A DNA stretch of 64,000 nt from Crambe crambe (GCA_963924555.1 OZ004581.1:9463338-9527337); one strand, 5' to 3'. Shown: positions 25,299 through 37,000, numbered from the stretch's first letter. A program made the numbers and translations. The notes: generated from the letters alone by a model not told the origin.

Positions 25299-27087
25299 AG
25301 GCCAGGAACTATTCAGTTTGGAACTCTAATACCCCTCTTTCACCCCCACCCTCTTTTTGTTGTTTTTGTTTTATTTGCCTTGCCAACAAGATTCATCCTG
25401 AGTATTTTGTGTCCTGAGTGTGTGTCCATCAATAAAAAAATCAAACAATTCTTTCCCTGCATAATGACAATGTCAACGTTGTGAATTTTCTCATGCTCAT
25501 CTGTGGTCAATAAAAGTTTACCTTTGCCTTACCTTTGGGATGTGCAGTGACACTGAATAAAATAAATCATGGCAGGCAGTGTAGCTATAAAGAATGTGGA
25601 TTGATAAGTCTTTTTCCATGGGCAGACAAATCAGAAATGACCGGGGAGTCAATCAGACCTAGGCATGAATGAGCAGGAGTCATCCACACCTAGTCAAGAG
25701 TGCTCATTTTTTCCAGGGGGAGTCATTATAGACTAGTCAGAAATGACCGGGGAGTCACTCAGACCTAGGCGTGAGTGACTGGGAGTCATCCAGACCTAGT
25801 CTGGAGTGACCGGGGAAGGGGAGTCACTGTTGACTATGACACTGGGTCAAGTGAGTAGTGAGACACTTGAGTCTTTTTCAATTTTGCCTTCTTGAAAGAG
25901 TGTGGCGGGTTTAGCACTCTAGGGTGGAATAGTGTCGAGAGAATGCCATTTTTTTCATCTGGCAGCTAGCTAACTTTTGGAATAAGAGTTGGAGATTATC
26001 GCTCGTCAGGTCATCAGCAAGAGGACCTTTTGCCTTTTCATCACATAGGTACCAACCTACAAGCTCCAAGGAATCCGGTTCTGACCATACAAGTGGGCTC
26101 CAACTGGGGGAAGACCCTTCCCATTTGGAACCTTCAGGGTCGCTCAATGGAAGGGATAAAAGGATAGCAAGAAGAGGATATAATATAGGAGATGAAGTGT
26201 AAAGATGCCTTTGACAGATAGAATTGTAGCTTTCCAACACTTGGTGGAGAAATAGCCAAGTGTATAATTTGGAGTACATGTTTGTTATAGCTAGTCACCT
26301 CCATACATGACTAAGCTTGTCTAACATTTTGTGAGAGTGCGTTTCTCAGGTCGATGAAAGGTTGGGACTTACAATAATAAGGCATTAATGCTCATGATGT
26401 GCTGTAGTCAGACTACTACTCCATGACAGTGATTAGTCTGGCATAGCCGACCCTTTACTGTAACAAAGCCTTTCTGCATGGATGTGTCGATGATGCCATT
26501 CGGTATTAACCTCTCCTATCTTCTTGCTAGAATTTAGTTTCCCAATGCAGGGCAATTAAAGTTGCAGGGTCACCTTTCTTGTATATTACATTGATTTAGC
26601 CAGGCACCATTCAGGAGGGGAGACTAGGATCTTTGTAATTAATGTAGTCAAGAAGTGTTAAGGCAGATTCTTCAGGTGGTGGTGGTATTCATAAATTGAT
26701 TTTATCTTCGCCAGGTGATGATTTTGAAGAGCGTGCATCCTTTATTCGTAAGGGAGGGTATTCTGATGCAACTGTAGGTGGATAGGAAACGCCCATTGAG
26801 TTAATTGTCATAGTGTTGTGTGTGTGCCATTAGATGACGGATGAAATTCGGTGTTGCTAGGGATAAAACTGCTTCTGACTGCCCTTTAATACTTTTCTTT
26901 AACAACCGTATAGTTTAACGCTGAGATGCACCATTACTTTCTCTCTACTCAGATCCGCTATCCAATGTATTCGGGGTGCTCGTTCGAAAAGTGGGTTCGC
27001 ATCAAGATCTCCCCGGACCTCATTTAGATCATAAGTTTTGATCTCATCTGATAACTTCACCATCAAAAAAAAATCTTTAGTATAGAA
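25299..27087. other. Spacer between receptor copies B and C1
   Basis: Contains two AATAAA signals (about 25429 and 25508), two tandem versions of the GAGTCA-rich block (25614-25870) and the second copy of the minus-strand open stretch (25911-26279). A region around 26340-26540 recurs before copy D (33177-33300). From about 26540 to 27060 I see only unique intergenic DNA. Confidence 0.5.
25614..25870. repeat. GAGTCA-rich spacer block, copies 2a and 2b
   Basis: The block found behind copy A occurs here as a complete version (from about 25713) preceded by a partial, more divergent one (from about 25625), both with TCAGAAATGACCGGGGAGTC. The local duplication shows the block itself can expand. 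Confidence 0.6.
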
Positions 27088-27099
27088 TGCGCATGCGCG
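27088..27099 (+). promoter_or_regulatory. NRF1-like promoter box, truncated copy C1
   Basis: TGCGCATGCGCG followed by TTCGAACGCCAT, 37 bases before the signal-peptide ATG of C1. The box is intact although the gene behind it is broken. Confidence 0.5.
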
Positions 27100-27135
27100 T
27101 TCGAACGCCATTATATCCGAGCGATCTTGGACAAC

Positions 27136-28003
27136 ATGAGCAGGTCACTACAGTTTTTCCGATGCCTCGTAATGATATCGCTGGAGTCCATTCGAGTTTC
27201 TTCTCAAGGTGAATGTAGGCTCTCTAACTGAGTTAATATAGTCGAGTAGACATTCTGGTAGCTAGATCTTATTAAACGTTAGCACAATGTCATTCATTAT
27301 TTTGAAGGTGTGACATAATTGTTTCATTATAGAACTGTCAGTTTCATCAACAGCTCACACTGTTCGAGTAGTGGGACATGGTTATTTTACTAGGTCCTGT
27401 AGATATAGAGGGTAAGTTAGGTTAACAGTACTGTGAATATATTAGTCGATCTTGATATCTTGTAGCTACAGAAACAGTGTAGATTTTTTTTCGCTTAGAA
27501 ATACACTTGAATGGAACTGTATATCCAAGAGGAGGGAGGGGGAGAGATAGACATGATTATGTTGATATACGTATACGTGGACTTACATATGCAGATTCGG
27601 GGGATTACAAGTGCTCTGCATTATTTTCTGGTGGCATTGCAGTCAGATCTGTCAGTGCTGGATCCCTTCGTGTATATAGTTGAGTTATATATATCATCAT
27701 AAAACGAGTTATGAGATAGCTACATAATTATTATGATATTTCTCTGCAGGTACAGATGCCATATCTCACAACCCACCAGTTGTGAATGTGGTAGAAGGTG
27801 GAAATGGTCTCCTGGAGTGTTCCACAAGTATCCCTCAGACATATGTTGTATGGAGTTATTCTAACAGGCTTTCTGATTTTTCTGGTGTGGTCAGTAATGC
27901 TGGTTTGAGAGATGCACGCCAGTACGGTTGCACTATTATAGAAGTATCAACAAATCATTTAATTTACACTGGCTTGATCAAAATTGAAGTGTCTACTGTG
28001 TAG
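27136..28003 (+). pseudogene. Truncated Ig-FN3 receptor, array copy C1
   Basis: Signal-peptide exon (27136-27208), exon 2 (27333-27411) and the two following Ig exons are recognisable and closest to copies C2 and D. Exon 3 has eight T where the others keep seven in the GATTTTTTTCGC stretch, which shifts the frame. At the end of exon 4 (from 27750) the bases holding the splice donor (GTTGTTGGTAA) are missing, so the frame runs into a stop near 28003. No FN3, transmembrane or tail exon follows; an unrelated transposase remnant does. A short secreted Ig product from exon 4 alone is unlikely. This is a host gene fragment, best called a pseudogene. Confidence 0.8.
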
Positions 28004-28704
28004 AGTCCAAGAACCGAAATCTTTCGTAACCATAGCTGGATTGATGCCTGGTTCCACTTGCCGTAAATATTTTCATAAGCAAAATGTTTTCTGCATCAAG
28101 CGTGCGGAAAAGCATCGACACTTGACCATAGATATACTAGACTTGTACTTAACTTACGTACACAGGATTGGAAACAGGTCACGTGCGCCCATAACGACAA
28201 TACTGACAATCCGTGTAGGCAGCTGTTCGTGCTAAATTGCCCCAAACAAACAGGGGAGGAGAAGTAGTGTGCCAAATTTCTGCTAAACTATAGCCAATTG
28301 GTAAGTTCAAAGAATGCAAAGAGTGGGCTAGTATAGTGCTAAACAAGCATAGTTCTTAAAAAGGCTGGTTTCTCAAGTGTTAGAGGGTATAATTGCGAGT
28401 AACAATGGTAGTTCGACTTTGTGGACCTCTGGAGCTTGGATGTTAAAAGTATAGTCTCTTTTTCCCCACTAATCTGTTAGGTAGTGATCATTTATATGTA
28501 CATATGTACTTTTTAAAGGTGCCTGTAAAAAAATCATGTTGATGTTACTGTTTCTTCAGATTACCCATGGCTGGCTGTCAAGAAAAGCTATAGTAAAGAA
28601 GGATACTATAATGTAGCAACTAATACTGTCACTTTACACATATTTTCTTTCATGTTATAATAAAAAAATGATGAGTTTAATTTAATCCTGACAGTCTTCA
28701 CAGA
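28004..28704. other. Intron remnant of copy C1 and unique spacer
   Basis: The first 130 bases match the intron after exon 4 in copies C2 and D (GGTTCCACTTGCCGTAAAT). After that, to 28704, I see no gene or repeat. Confidence 0.5.
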
Positions 28705-29272
28705 TTAGTCAACTTTTCCATAGATACAAAATACATGAAACCATCGGTCGCATACTTTATAGTCTATCCAGAACACATTTCTCTCATTACAACCATCTGG
28801 CTCCCGTTTCAAACACTTCTCACAAACAGTATCTGATTCATTGCCATCTGAAGATTCCACAGTGTCATCACTTCTCTTGAATCTTGCTGGGAGACGGACT
28901 TTTCTTTCAGGGTGGCACTTACAAAATCGTGTGAACCAGTTCTTGCTTAGTCCTTCGTCTGGAAACCGGTCAGCCTTGCCTGATCTTATGGCAATGGCTC
29001 ATCCAAAGGCAGTGGTCATTCTAGGAGTGAGTGGGAAGCCTTGTTTTGCCATATGAACAAGATATGCCACTAAAGCATCCTCTTCCTCTTTCGATAGTAC
29101 TGTTGAAGGTCCATGGCTTTTGCCATGCCGAACCCGGCCTTTTATTCTATCATCCAATTGGAACATGATAGATCCTAGCCATAGAAGTGATTGTTCCTTT
29201 GCCCTCTTTTACTGCATTCATTGCAGCTACCATGTCAGAGTCCTGCCACTGCTTTCTCCTTGCTTTGGCCAT
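28705..29272 (-). mobile_element. Decayed pogo/Tigger-type DNA transposase fragment
   Basis: On the minus strand the reading begins MAKARRKQWQDSDMVAAM, a psq-type helix-turn-helix start. It continues with a CENP-B-type DNA-binding segment (KEEEDALVAYLVHMAKQGFP, LSKNWFTRFCKCHPE) and then jumps to a Cys/His-rich end resembling a PHD finger (CEKCLKREPDGCNE, DRWFHVFC). The central DDE catalytic core of pogo-like transposases is absent. One frameshift near 29143 and an in-frame TGA near 29000 interrupt it. Terminal repeats were not found. It is an old, internally deleted DNA transposon lying between two receptor copies. Confidence 0.6.
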
Positions 29273-29640
29273 ACTGTAATGTTATAGATAACCATCCGTA
29301 TGTGACCAAGTTAGTTATTTGCTTCATTTAGAAGCTAAAATGAGGTCTAAATAGCTAGCTTGCTGTCTGGACCTACAACAACAACCCCTCCACCTACTCA
29401 ACCCCAGCAAAGCTTACTTAGAAAGCTTTTAGAGAGCTCTTGTGCCATGGACTAAACATTCCTCGAAAGAAAAAATACTGTCACCAAGCTAGCTTTAAAA
29501 GAAAGGCTGTTTCTAGAACTCACCTTTCGATAATACCGTCGATGCAGATATCAAAGTGGACCATGTGCTCTGGAGAATTTACTGGCAGTGTGCAAATCTC
29601 AGTAAACTATTCAATCTCGCACTTTTGATCTACGCTATAT

Positions 29641-29649
29641 GCATGCGCG
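29641..29649 (+). promoter_or_regulatory. NRF1-like promoter box (partial), receptor copy C2
   Basis: GCATGCGCG followed by TTCGAACGCCA, 28 bases before the start codon. The left half of the palindrome is altered (ATGCATGCGCG instead of TGCGCATGCGCG), so this is the weakest box in the array. Confidence 0.45.
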
Positions 29650-29676
29650 TTCGAACGCCAAGCGATCTTGGACAAC

Positions 29677-32411
29677 ATGGGCAGGTCACTGCAGTTTTTC
29701 CAATGCCTCGTGATGATATCGCTGGAGTCCATTCGAGTTTCTTCTCAAGGTGAATATAGGGTAGGAGAAATATAGCTCTAATAGATCTTATTAAACGTTA
29801 GCACAATATCATTCATTATTATGAAGGTGTGATTATGATTACATTATTGTTTCACTATAGAACTGTCAGTTTCATCAACAGATCACACTGTTCGAGTAGT
29901 GGGACATGGTTATTTTACTAGGTCCTGTAAATATAGAGGGTAAGTTAGGTTAACAGTACTGTGAAAAATTATATTAGTTGATTTTGATATCTCGTACAGA
30001 AACAGTGCAGATTTTCTTCGCTTAAAAATACACTTGAATGGAACTGTATTACCAAGAGGAGGGAGGGGGAGAGATAGATATGATTATATTGATAATGTTA
30101 ATTATGTTGATGTACGTATACGTGGACTTACATATGCAGATTCGGGGAATTACACATGCTCTGCATTTTTTTCTGGTGGCATTGCAGTCAGATCTGTCAG
30201 TGCTGGATCCCTTCGTGTATATAGTTGAGTTATATCATCATCAAACAAGTTGTGAGATACATATGATATTTCTCTGCAGGTACAGATTCCATATCTCACA
30301 ACCCACCAGTTGTGAATGTGGTAGAAGGTGGCAATGCTCTCCTGGAGTGTTCCACAAGTATCCCTCAGACATATGCTGTATGGACTTATTCTAACTTTGT
30401 TTCTGACTTTACTGGTGTGGTCAGTAATGTTGGTTTGAGAGATGCACGCCAGTACGGTTGCACTATTATAGAAGAATCAACAGATCGTTTTATTTACACT
30501 GGCTTGATCAAAATTGAGGTTGTTGGTAAGTGTCTACTGCATGTGTAGAGTCCAAGAAAGTGTGCTATCACCGAAATCTTTCCGTAACCCTAGCTGATCA
30601 TTATGGGGTTGATGCCTGGTTCCACTTGCCGTAAATATTTTCATATTAAGCAACTATGAGGCTATGAGGCTAGCTATAGCTGTAGAGCTAGTGAGTTTTC
30701 AGCTTATGACTAACTTAACTTTTATGAATTGCTCAGTTCCTCCAAAGATTACTACTGGCCCTCAAGTCTCAGATATTTATGGCATTGAAATGGAGAACTT
30801 TACCGTCTCGTTTTTGAGTTCACGATCTTTCACTGAGATCATCTGGCTCAAAGATAGTGTCCCCATTCACACTGGGTTTGAAACTCATTACCAGAACAGT
30901 ACTGCAGGAACCACTTCATTAGTGTTCGATCCCCTGACCCGTGCAGATGAAGGACTGTACACTGTGAGGATTTCCAACAACAACACATTGATCCCCACAG
31001 GAAGAAGACTTGTAACTTACAACTTTAGAGTGAATGTGGAAGGTATACTATACTACTCAAGACATGGATTGAAATGCTTACATTGACTCTATCCTTATGC
31101 AGTACCTCCTGATAGAGATGTGTCTCCATCTCTACAGTATTCTATTCCCCCTACTGGTAATATCATAGGTTCACTATAGTGCATCATACTAATCCATATT
31201 TCACAAAAAAACACTTCCTTCTCTTCTCTTGCAGCTGTGCCAGGTCAACCCCATAGCATCAAACTTATTTCTGTCTCTTCTACTTCTCTCACAATACAAG
31301 CACAGCTCTCGGATATTGGAACTGCCCCCATACTATCAGCACACCTCAGTATTACTTCTCCTGATAGTACTTCCTCACTCCATGATGTGACAGAGAATCT
31401 ATTCCAAGGGAAAGTGCTGGAGTTTGTGGTGGATGGTTTATCTTCTAACACCACCTACTTTGTTGTGATATATGCTGTTAATGCAGTTGGTAAAGGTCAG
31501 GAGAGTGAGAGGATGAACTTTACTACTACTGGTATGTGATAAAGCATATAGAATTCCCAAGTAGCTGATTCCCTGATCACTTAGCTACCTCAAGTTCTTC
31601 AATCACTGGGGCAGTGATCGGTGGGATCTCGGGAGGCTTAGTTGCTGTAACAGTTCTGCTCTTTGTGGTGATCGTAGGATGTTGCTGGTATCATCGAAGG
31701 AAGAGAACACGCAGTCAGTCAATGCATGATAATACTAATATCTCTCTAGTAGTAAATCTTCCTTTTCTCACAGCTACATCTCACAAAAGAACTAGTAGGC
31801 CTTCAGAAGGAGAGCTTAGACAAAAAAGAACCTCAATTGGAGATTGGTCTTCAAAAGAAGGAGGCGTCTCTTTAAAAGGAGAGATGCCTTCAAAAAGAGA
31901 TTGGGCTTCGAAAGGTTCTTCAAAAGGAGAAGATTGGCCTTCTACAAAAGGAGGAGATGGCCCTTCAAAAGGTTCTCCAGAAGAAGGAGATTGGCCTTCA
32001 AAAGGTTCTTCAAAAGGAGATTGGCCTTCAAAACGAGGAAGTGTCTCTTCAGAAGGGCCTTTTAAAAAAGGACAAACTCATAGGTCTTCAAAAGGAGGAG
32101 ATGGCAAAGGTTCTCCGGAAGGAGATTGGCCTTCAAAAGGTTCTTCAAAAGGAGATTGGCCTTCAAAACGACGTGTCCCTTTAGAACGAGGAAGTGTCTC
32201 TTCAGAAGGGCCTTTCAAAACTCATAGGTCTTCAAAAGGAGGAGATGGCCCTTCAAAAGGTTCTCCGGAAGAAGGAGATTGGCCTTCAAAAGGTTCTTCA
32301 AAAGGAGGAGGTGTCATTTCAAAAGGAGCTTTAAAAGGAGATAGGCCTCCAAATTATTCTTCGAAAGGAGGAGATGGCCAAGGAGATCGGCCTTCAAAAG
32401 AATGCAGATGA
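29677..32411 (+). CDS. Ig-FN3 receptor, array copy C2, lacking two FN3 domains
   Basis: Nine exons (29677-29749, 29861-29939, 30000-30223, 30280-30525, 30737-31042, 31103-31156, 31235-31531, 31585-31713, 31774-32411) encode 681 residues in one frame. Signal peptide and three Ig domains are present; exon 3 carries an 18-base in-frame insertion (DNVNYV). The first FN3 exon is cut by an internal in-frame deletion to 54 bases, and the second FN3 exon is gone with its introns fused. Only the third FN3 domain precedes the transmembrane helix. The ectodomain is thus about 185 residues shorter than in A, B and D. The tail is the longest of the array (212 residues), built from SKGSSKGDWP-type and RGSVSSEGPFKKG-type blocks, with no tyrosine motif of the ITAM or ITIM kind. 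Confidence 0.78.
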
Positions 32412-32597
32412 GGACCAAACTTCCTTAAGAGTTCTGACTCTCCTGATGGGAAGGTGGGTGTGGCTACTTCGGTCCCTTTCTTCAGTCATGAATTTGTATC
32501 ATCCTCTTCTTTTTTTTTTGAGTGAATCCAACAAGAATCTTTCATAATGCTTTAGTCTAATGTTTAGACTGGCAGCCTTTCACTGCACCAAAAGTAG
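32410..32597 (+). pseudogene. CAPSL exon 5/intron 5 fossil behind receptor copy C2
   Basis: The longest of the three fossils. It matches from GAGGACCA through CTTAAGAGTT, TCTCCTGATGGGAAGGTGGG, TGGCTACTTC, CCCTTTCTTCAGTCATGA and a T-run, as in CAPSL intron 5, then GGCAGCCTTTCACTGCACCA. Here it begins right at the receptor stop codon. Confidence 0.85.
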
Positions 32598-32885
32598 TTG
32601 TCTTGAACCGGCCAGGAACTATTCAGTTTGGAACTCTATCATCCCTCTTTCACCCCCACCCTCTTTTTGTTGTTGATGTTGTTTTATTTATTCAGTTCTT
32701 GTTTACGCCTTGCCAAAACTCTGGTCAAGATTCATCCTGAGTATCTTGTGTCCTAGGTTGTGTGTTGAGTGCAGCTCTCAGGCACTTTCCTTTGGACTCA
32801 TCATAGTATCCATCAACTCTAAAAACAAATTTTTCCCTCCCATGCAGGGAGTCAATCAACAGAGTGCTTAGAATGGTGGAGTCAT

Positions 32886-33060
32886 TTTTTCCAGGGGGGA
32901 GTCATTATAGACTAGTCAGAAATGACCGGGGAGTCACTCAGACCTAGGTGTGAGTGACCGGGAGTCATCCAGACCTAGTCTGGAGTGACCGGGGAGTCAT
33001 CGCCAAGGGGAGCCTGTCACCGCTGACTATGATACCGGGTCAAGTGAGTAGTGAGACACT
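32886..33060. repeat. GAGTCA-rich spacer block, copy 3
   Basis: Third occurrence of the block, with GACTAGTCAGAAATGACCGG and the same run of GAGTCA/GAGTGACC words, at the same place relative to the receptor gene as behind A and B. Confidence 0.6.
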
Positions 33061-33521
33061 TGAAAGAATGGCAATATATAAGTGGGCTCCAACGAGGGGA
33101 AGATCCTTCCTATAATATGGAACTTTCAATGGAAGGGATAGCAAGAAGAGGATATAAGAGATGATCAGGTCGATGAAAGTGATAGACATTAGCTTGGGAC
33201 TTACCATGCATTGATACTGAAGATGTGCTCCATGATGCCATTGATACCTGTAACAAAGCCTTTCTCCATGGATGTCAATGATGCCATTAATTATTACCAC
33301 CACCTGAAGAATCTGCCTAACACTTCTTGGCTACATTATTTATGAAGATCCTACCTAGCTAAGTCAATCCTATGTGTGACCCTGCAACTTTTCGTCAGAT
33401 TGCCTCACCCATAAAATTCCAGCAGAGAGGTTAAAGCGATTTCGAGCAGCTAGCAGTAGCTACTTTTCAAAATTTCATTGTAAAGCCAGGGATTTATATA
33501 GAGAGAAAATAATGTGAAATA

Positions 33522-33888
33522 CAGGGTTTCCAAAGTTAAAATTTGAAAACTCTGAATGGTCCTCAAAAAATCCAAACTTTTAATAGCAAAAAAATCTGAA
33601 TATGAAATTAATAGACCATGGTCTGTGAAAAAAATTATGGGTGATGAGAATCTTCTAAATACATTCATACAACTTCTAATCCTCATTGACATTGTATAAA
33701 CAGAGATGTCAGAGTATCCACATCAACTTTGACTCAACATTAGTATTCCATTTATTGTTTACATAATTAGAATAAAATTGAATTTCTCTTGAATTAAAAA
33801 AATCTGAGTATTAGGAGAAATCCTGTCCAAATACTGAACAGTCAGAGTGTATAAAAATCGGATAAAATCTGAAACTTTGGAGACCCTG
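33522..33888. mobile_element. Miniature hAT-like element between receptor copies
   Basis: The ends CAGGGTTTCCAAAG (left) and CAGGGTCTCCAAAG (right, read inward) form 14-base inverted repeats with one mismatch. They are flanked by TGAAATA on both sides (GTGAAATA left; the first G on the right overlaps the element end). A CAGGG start and a 7-8 base duplication fit the hAT superfamily. The 367-base AT-rich interior has no coding capacity. Confidence 0.7.
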
Positions 33889-34029
33889 TGAAATAACCAG
33901 GCTCATGATGTGCATGATACACATGATACAACATCGCTCTGAGTGATAGTGCCTTTTCAATCGCTAGGGGTTGTGAGAAGGTGCAGCAGGTGTAGTGCAG
34001 CCGAGGTGAACTTTGGCAGTAGTATAGAA

Positions 34030-34041
34030 TGCGCATGCGCG
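34030..34041 (+). promoter_or_regulatory. NRF1-like promoter box, receptor copy D
   Basis: TGCGCATGCGCG followed by TTCGAACGCCAT, 40 bases before the start codon. Confidence 0.55.
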
Positions 34042-34069
34042 TTCGAACGCCATCGTTGGACAATGCAAC

Positions 34070-37000
34070 ATGGTCAGGTCACTGCAGTTTTTCCAATGCC
34101 TCGTGATAATATCGCTGGAGTCCATTCGAGTTTCTCAAGGTGAATATAGGAGAATTATAGCTCTCTAGCTGAGTTAATAGTCGAGTAGGCATTCTGGTAG
34201 CTAGCTATTGTTATTATTTTTGAAGGTAGCTATGCAAAATTGTTTCACTATAGAACTGTCAGCTTCATCAACAGCTCATAGTGTTCGAGTAGTGGGACAT
34301 GGTTATTTTAGTAGGTCCTGTAGATATAGAGGGTAAGTTAGGTTAACAGTACTGTGAATATAGTTGATCTTGGTATCTCCTACAGAAACATTGCATTTTT
34401 TCTTCGCTTAGAAATACTCTTGAATGGAACTGTACATCCAAGAGGAGGGAGGGGGAGACTTAGACATGATTATGTTGATATACGCATACGTGGACCTACA
34501 TATGCAGATTCAGGGGATTACAAGTGCTCTGCATTTTTTTCTGCTGGCACTGGAATCAGATCTGTCAGTGCTGGATCCCTTCGTGTATATAGTCGAGTTA
34601 TATCATCATCAAACAAGTTGTGAGATACATGTGATACTTCTCTGCAGGTACAGATGCCATATCTCACAGCCCACCAGTTGTGAATGTGGCAGAAGGTGGC
34701 AATGCTCTCCTAGAGTGTTCCACAAGTATCCCTCAGACATATGCTGCATGGACTGATTCTAACAGGCTTTCTGATTTTTCTGGTGTGATCAGTAATGCTG
34801 GTTTGAGAGATGCACGCCAGTACAGTTGCACTATTATAGAAGTATCAACAAATCATTTAATTTACACTGGCTTGATCAAAATTGAGGTTGTTGGTAAGTG
34901 TTTAACCGAAATCTTTCGTAACCCTAGCTGATCATATGGGGTTGATGCCTGGTTCCACTTGCCGTAAATATTTTCATAAGCAAGATGTTTTCTGCATCAA
35001 GTGTGCGGAAAAGCATCAACACTTGACACTATATATAGCTATGAGGCTAGCTATAGCTGTAGAGCTAGTCAGTGTTCAGCTTATGACTAACTTAACTTTT
35101 ATGAATTGCTTAATTCTTTCAGTTCCTCCAAAGATTATTACTGAGCCTCGAGTCTCAGATATTTATGGCAATGAAATGGTGAACTTTACTGTCTCATTTT
35201 TGAGTCTGCTGTCTTACACTGAGATCATCTGGCTCAAAGATAGTGTCCCCATTCACACTGGGTTTGAAGTTCACTACCAGAACAGTACAACAGGAACCAG
35301 TTCATTAGCGTTCAATCCCCTGACCCGTGCAGATGAAGGACTGTACACTGTGAGGATTTCCAACAACAGCACATTGATCCCCACAGGAAGAAGACTTATA
35401 ACTTACAACTTTAGAGTGAATGTGAAAGGTATACCACTCAAGACATAGATTGAATGCTTACATTGACTCTATATATATATGCAGTACCTCCTGCCATACC
35501 TTCAGTTCCACGGGTTCAAAGAATTGATGATTCACTTATCAGAGTCTCCTGGAGGTTGACCAATCGGACAGCTGACGCCGGACCTGTGACCTTGCTACTG
35601 AATGTGACCAACCATCCTGACAGTCCTATCAACATCAACCCTCCTAACACTGAAGAGATTCTGTTGCCTATTGAACCAGGTGTACAATATGACATTACCC
35701 TTCGTTCCACTAACAGAGATGGAAGCGTTGTGTCTCCATCTCTACAGTATTCTATTCCCCCTACTGGTAATATCATAGGTTCACTATAGTGCTCTTATCT
35801 CATTGAAGATATCACTTTGTAGCACCTCTTGTGACAGAGGTAGCAGCATTAAAGGTGAATGACTCTACATTCTACCTCGTAGTGGAAGTACTGTACACAG
35901 GGGCAGGCTCAGGGAACTTACTCTTAGTTGAAATTTCCTTCAGAGAAGCTGACGAGGTTTTAGAAAATTGGATTCGACTAGGACGAAGTCTGGATCTTGT
36001 TCCTAATGAGTCCAGACGGAACTGGCACGTGGTGGTGCATGATGAACGCATTGCTCAAATCAGTAGAGTGGAGTTTTCATTTCGTATCCAAAATAGACTG
36101 AGCCTGGATGTAAGGAGAAGAGTAGAAGGAATATCAGGTACATAATACTAATCCTATAGTTCACAAAGGAACACTTCCTTCTCTTAATTCTCTTGCAGTT
36201 GTGCCAGGTCAACCCCATAGCATCAAACTTATTTCTGTCTCTTCTACTTCTCTCACAATACAAGCACAGCTCTCGGACATTGGAACTGCCCCCATACTAT
36301 CAGCACACCTCAGTATTACTTATAGTACTTCCTCACTCCACGATGTGACAGAGAATCTATTCCAAGGGAAAGTGCTGGAGTTTGTGGTGGATGGTTTATC
36401 TTCTAACACCACCTACTTTGTTGTGATATATGCTGTTAATGCAGTTGGTAAAGGTCAGGAGAGTGAGAGGATGAACTTTACTACTACTGGTATGTGATAA
36501 AGCATATAGACTTCCCAAGTAGCTGATTCCCTGATCACTTAGCTACCTCAAGTTCTTCAATGACTTGGGCAGTGATTGGTGGGATCTCGGGAGGCTTAGT
36601 TGCTGTAGCAGTTCTGCCCTTTGTGGTGATTGTAGGATGTTGCTGGTATCATCGAAGGAAGAGAACACGCAGTCAGTCAATGCATGACAATACTAATTAT
36701 CTCTCTAGTACTAAATCTTCCTTTTCTCTCAGCTAATAAGCGTCATCCACCTCTTTCCAAAAAAGCTGGCAAGTCATCTCACAAAAGAACTAGTAGGCCT
36801 TCAGAAGGAGAGCTTAGACAAAAAAGAACCTCAATTGGAGATTGGTCTTCAAAAGAAGGAGGCGTCTCTTCAAAAGGAGAGATGCCTTCAAAGAGAGATT
36901 GGGCTTCGAAAGGTTCTTCAAAAGGAGAAGATTGGCCTTCTAAAGGTTCTTCAAAAGGAGGAGATGACCCTTCAAAAGGTTCTCCAGAAGGAGATTGGCC

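Larger units (their letters stand above)
32598..34029. other. Spacer between receptor copies C2 and D
   Basis: Repeats the 3' flank of copy A (TTCATCCTGAGTATCTTGTG), the GAGTCA-rich block (32886-33060) and a shortened form of the minus-strand open block (about 33070-33160). A hAT-like miniature element (33522-33888) lies in its second half. No gene is seen. Confidence 0.55.

Noticed and set aside
28841-29056. Plus-strand open frame (MPSEDSTVSSLL...)
   Set aside because: It is the reverse of the pogo-type transposase remnant, whose minus-strand reading shows clear helix-turn-helix and Cys/His motifs.
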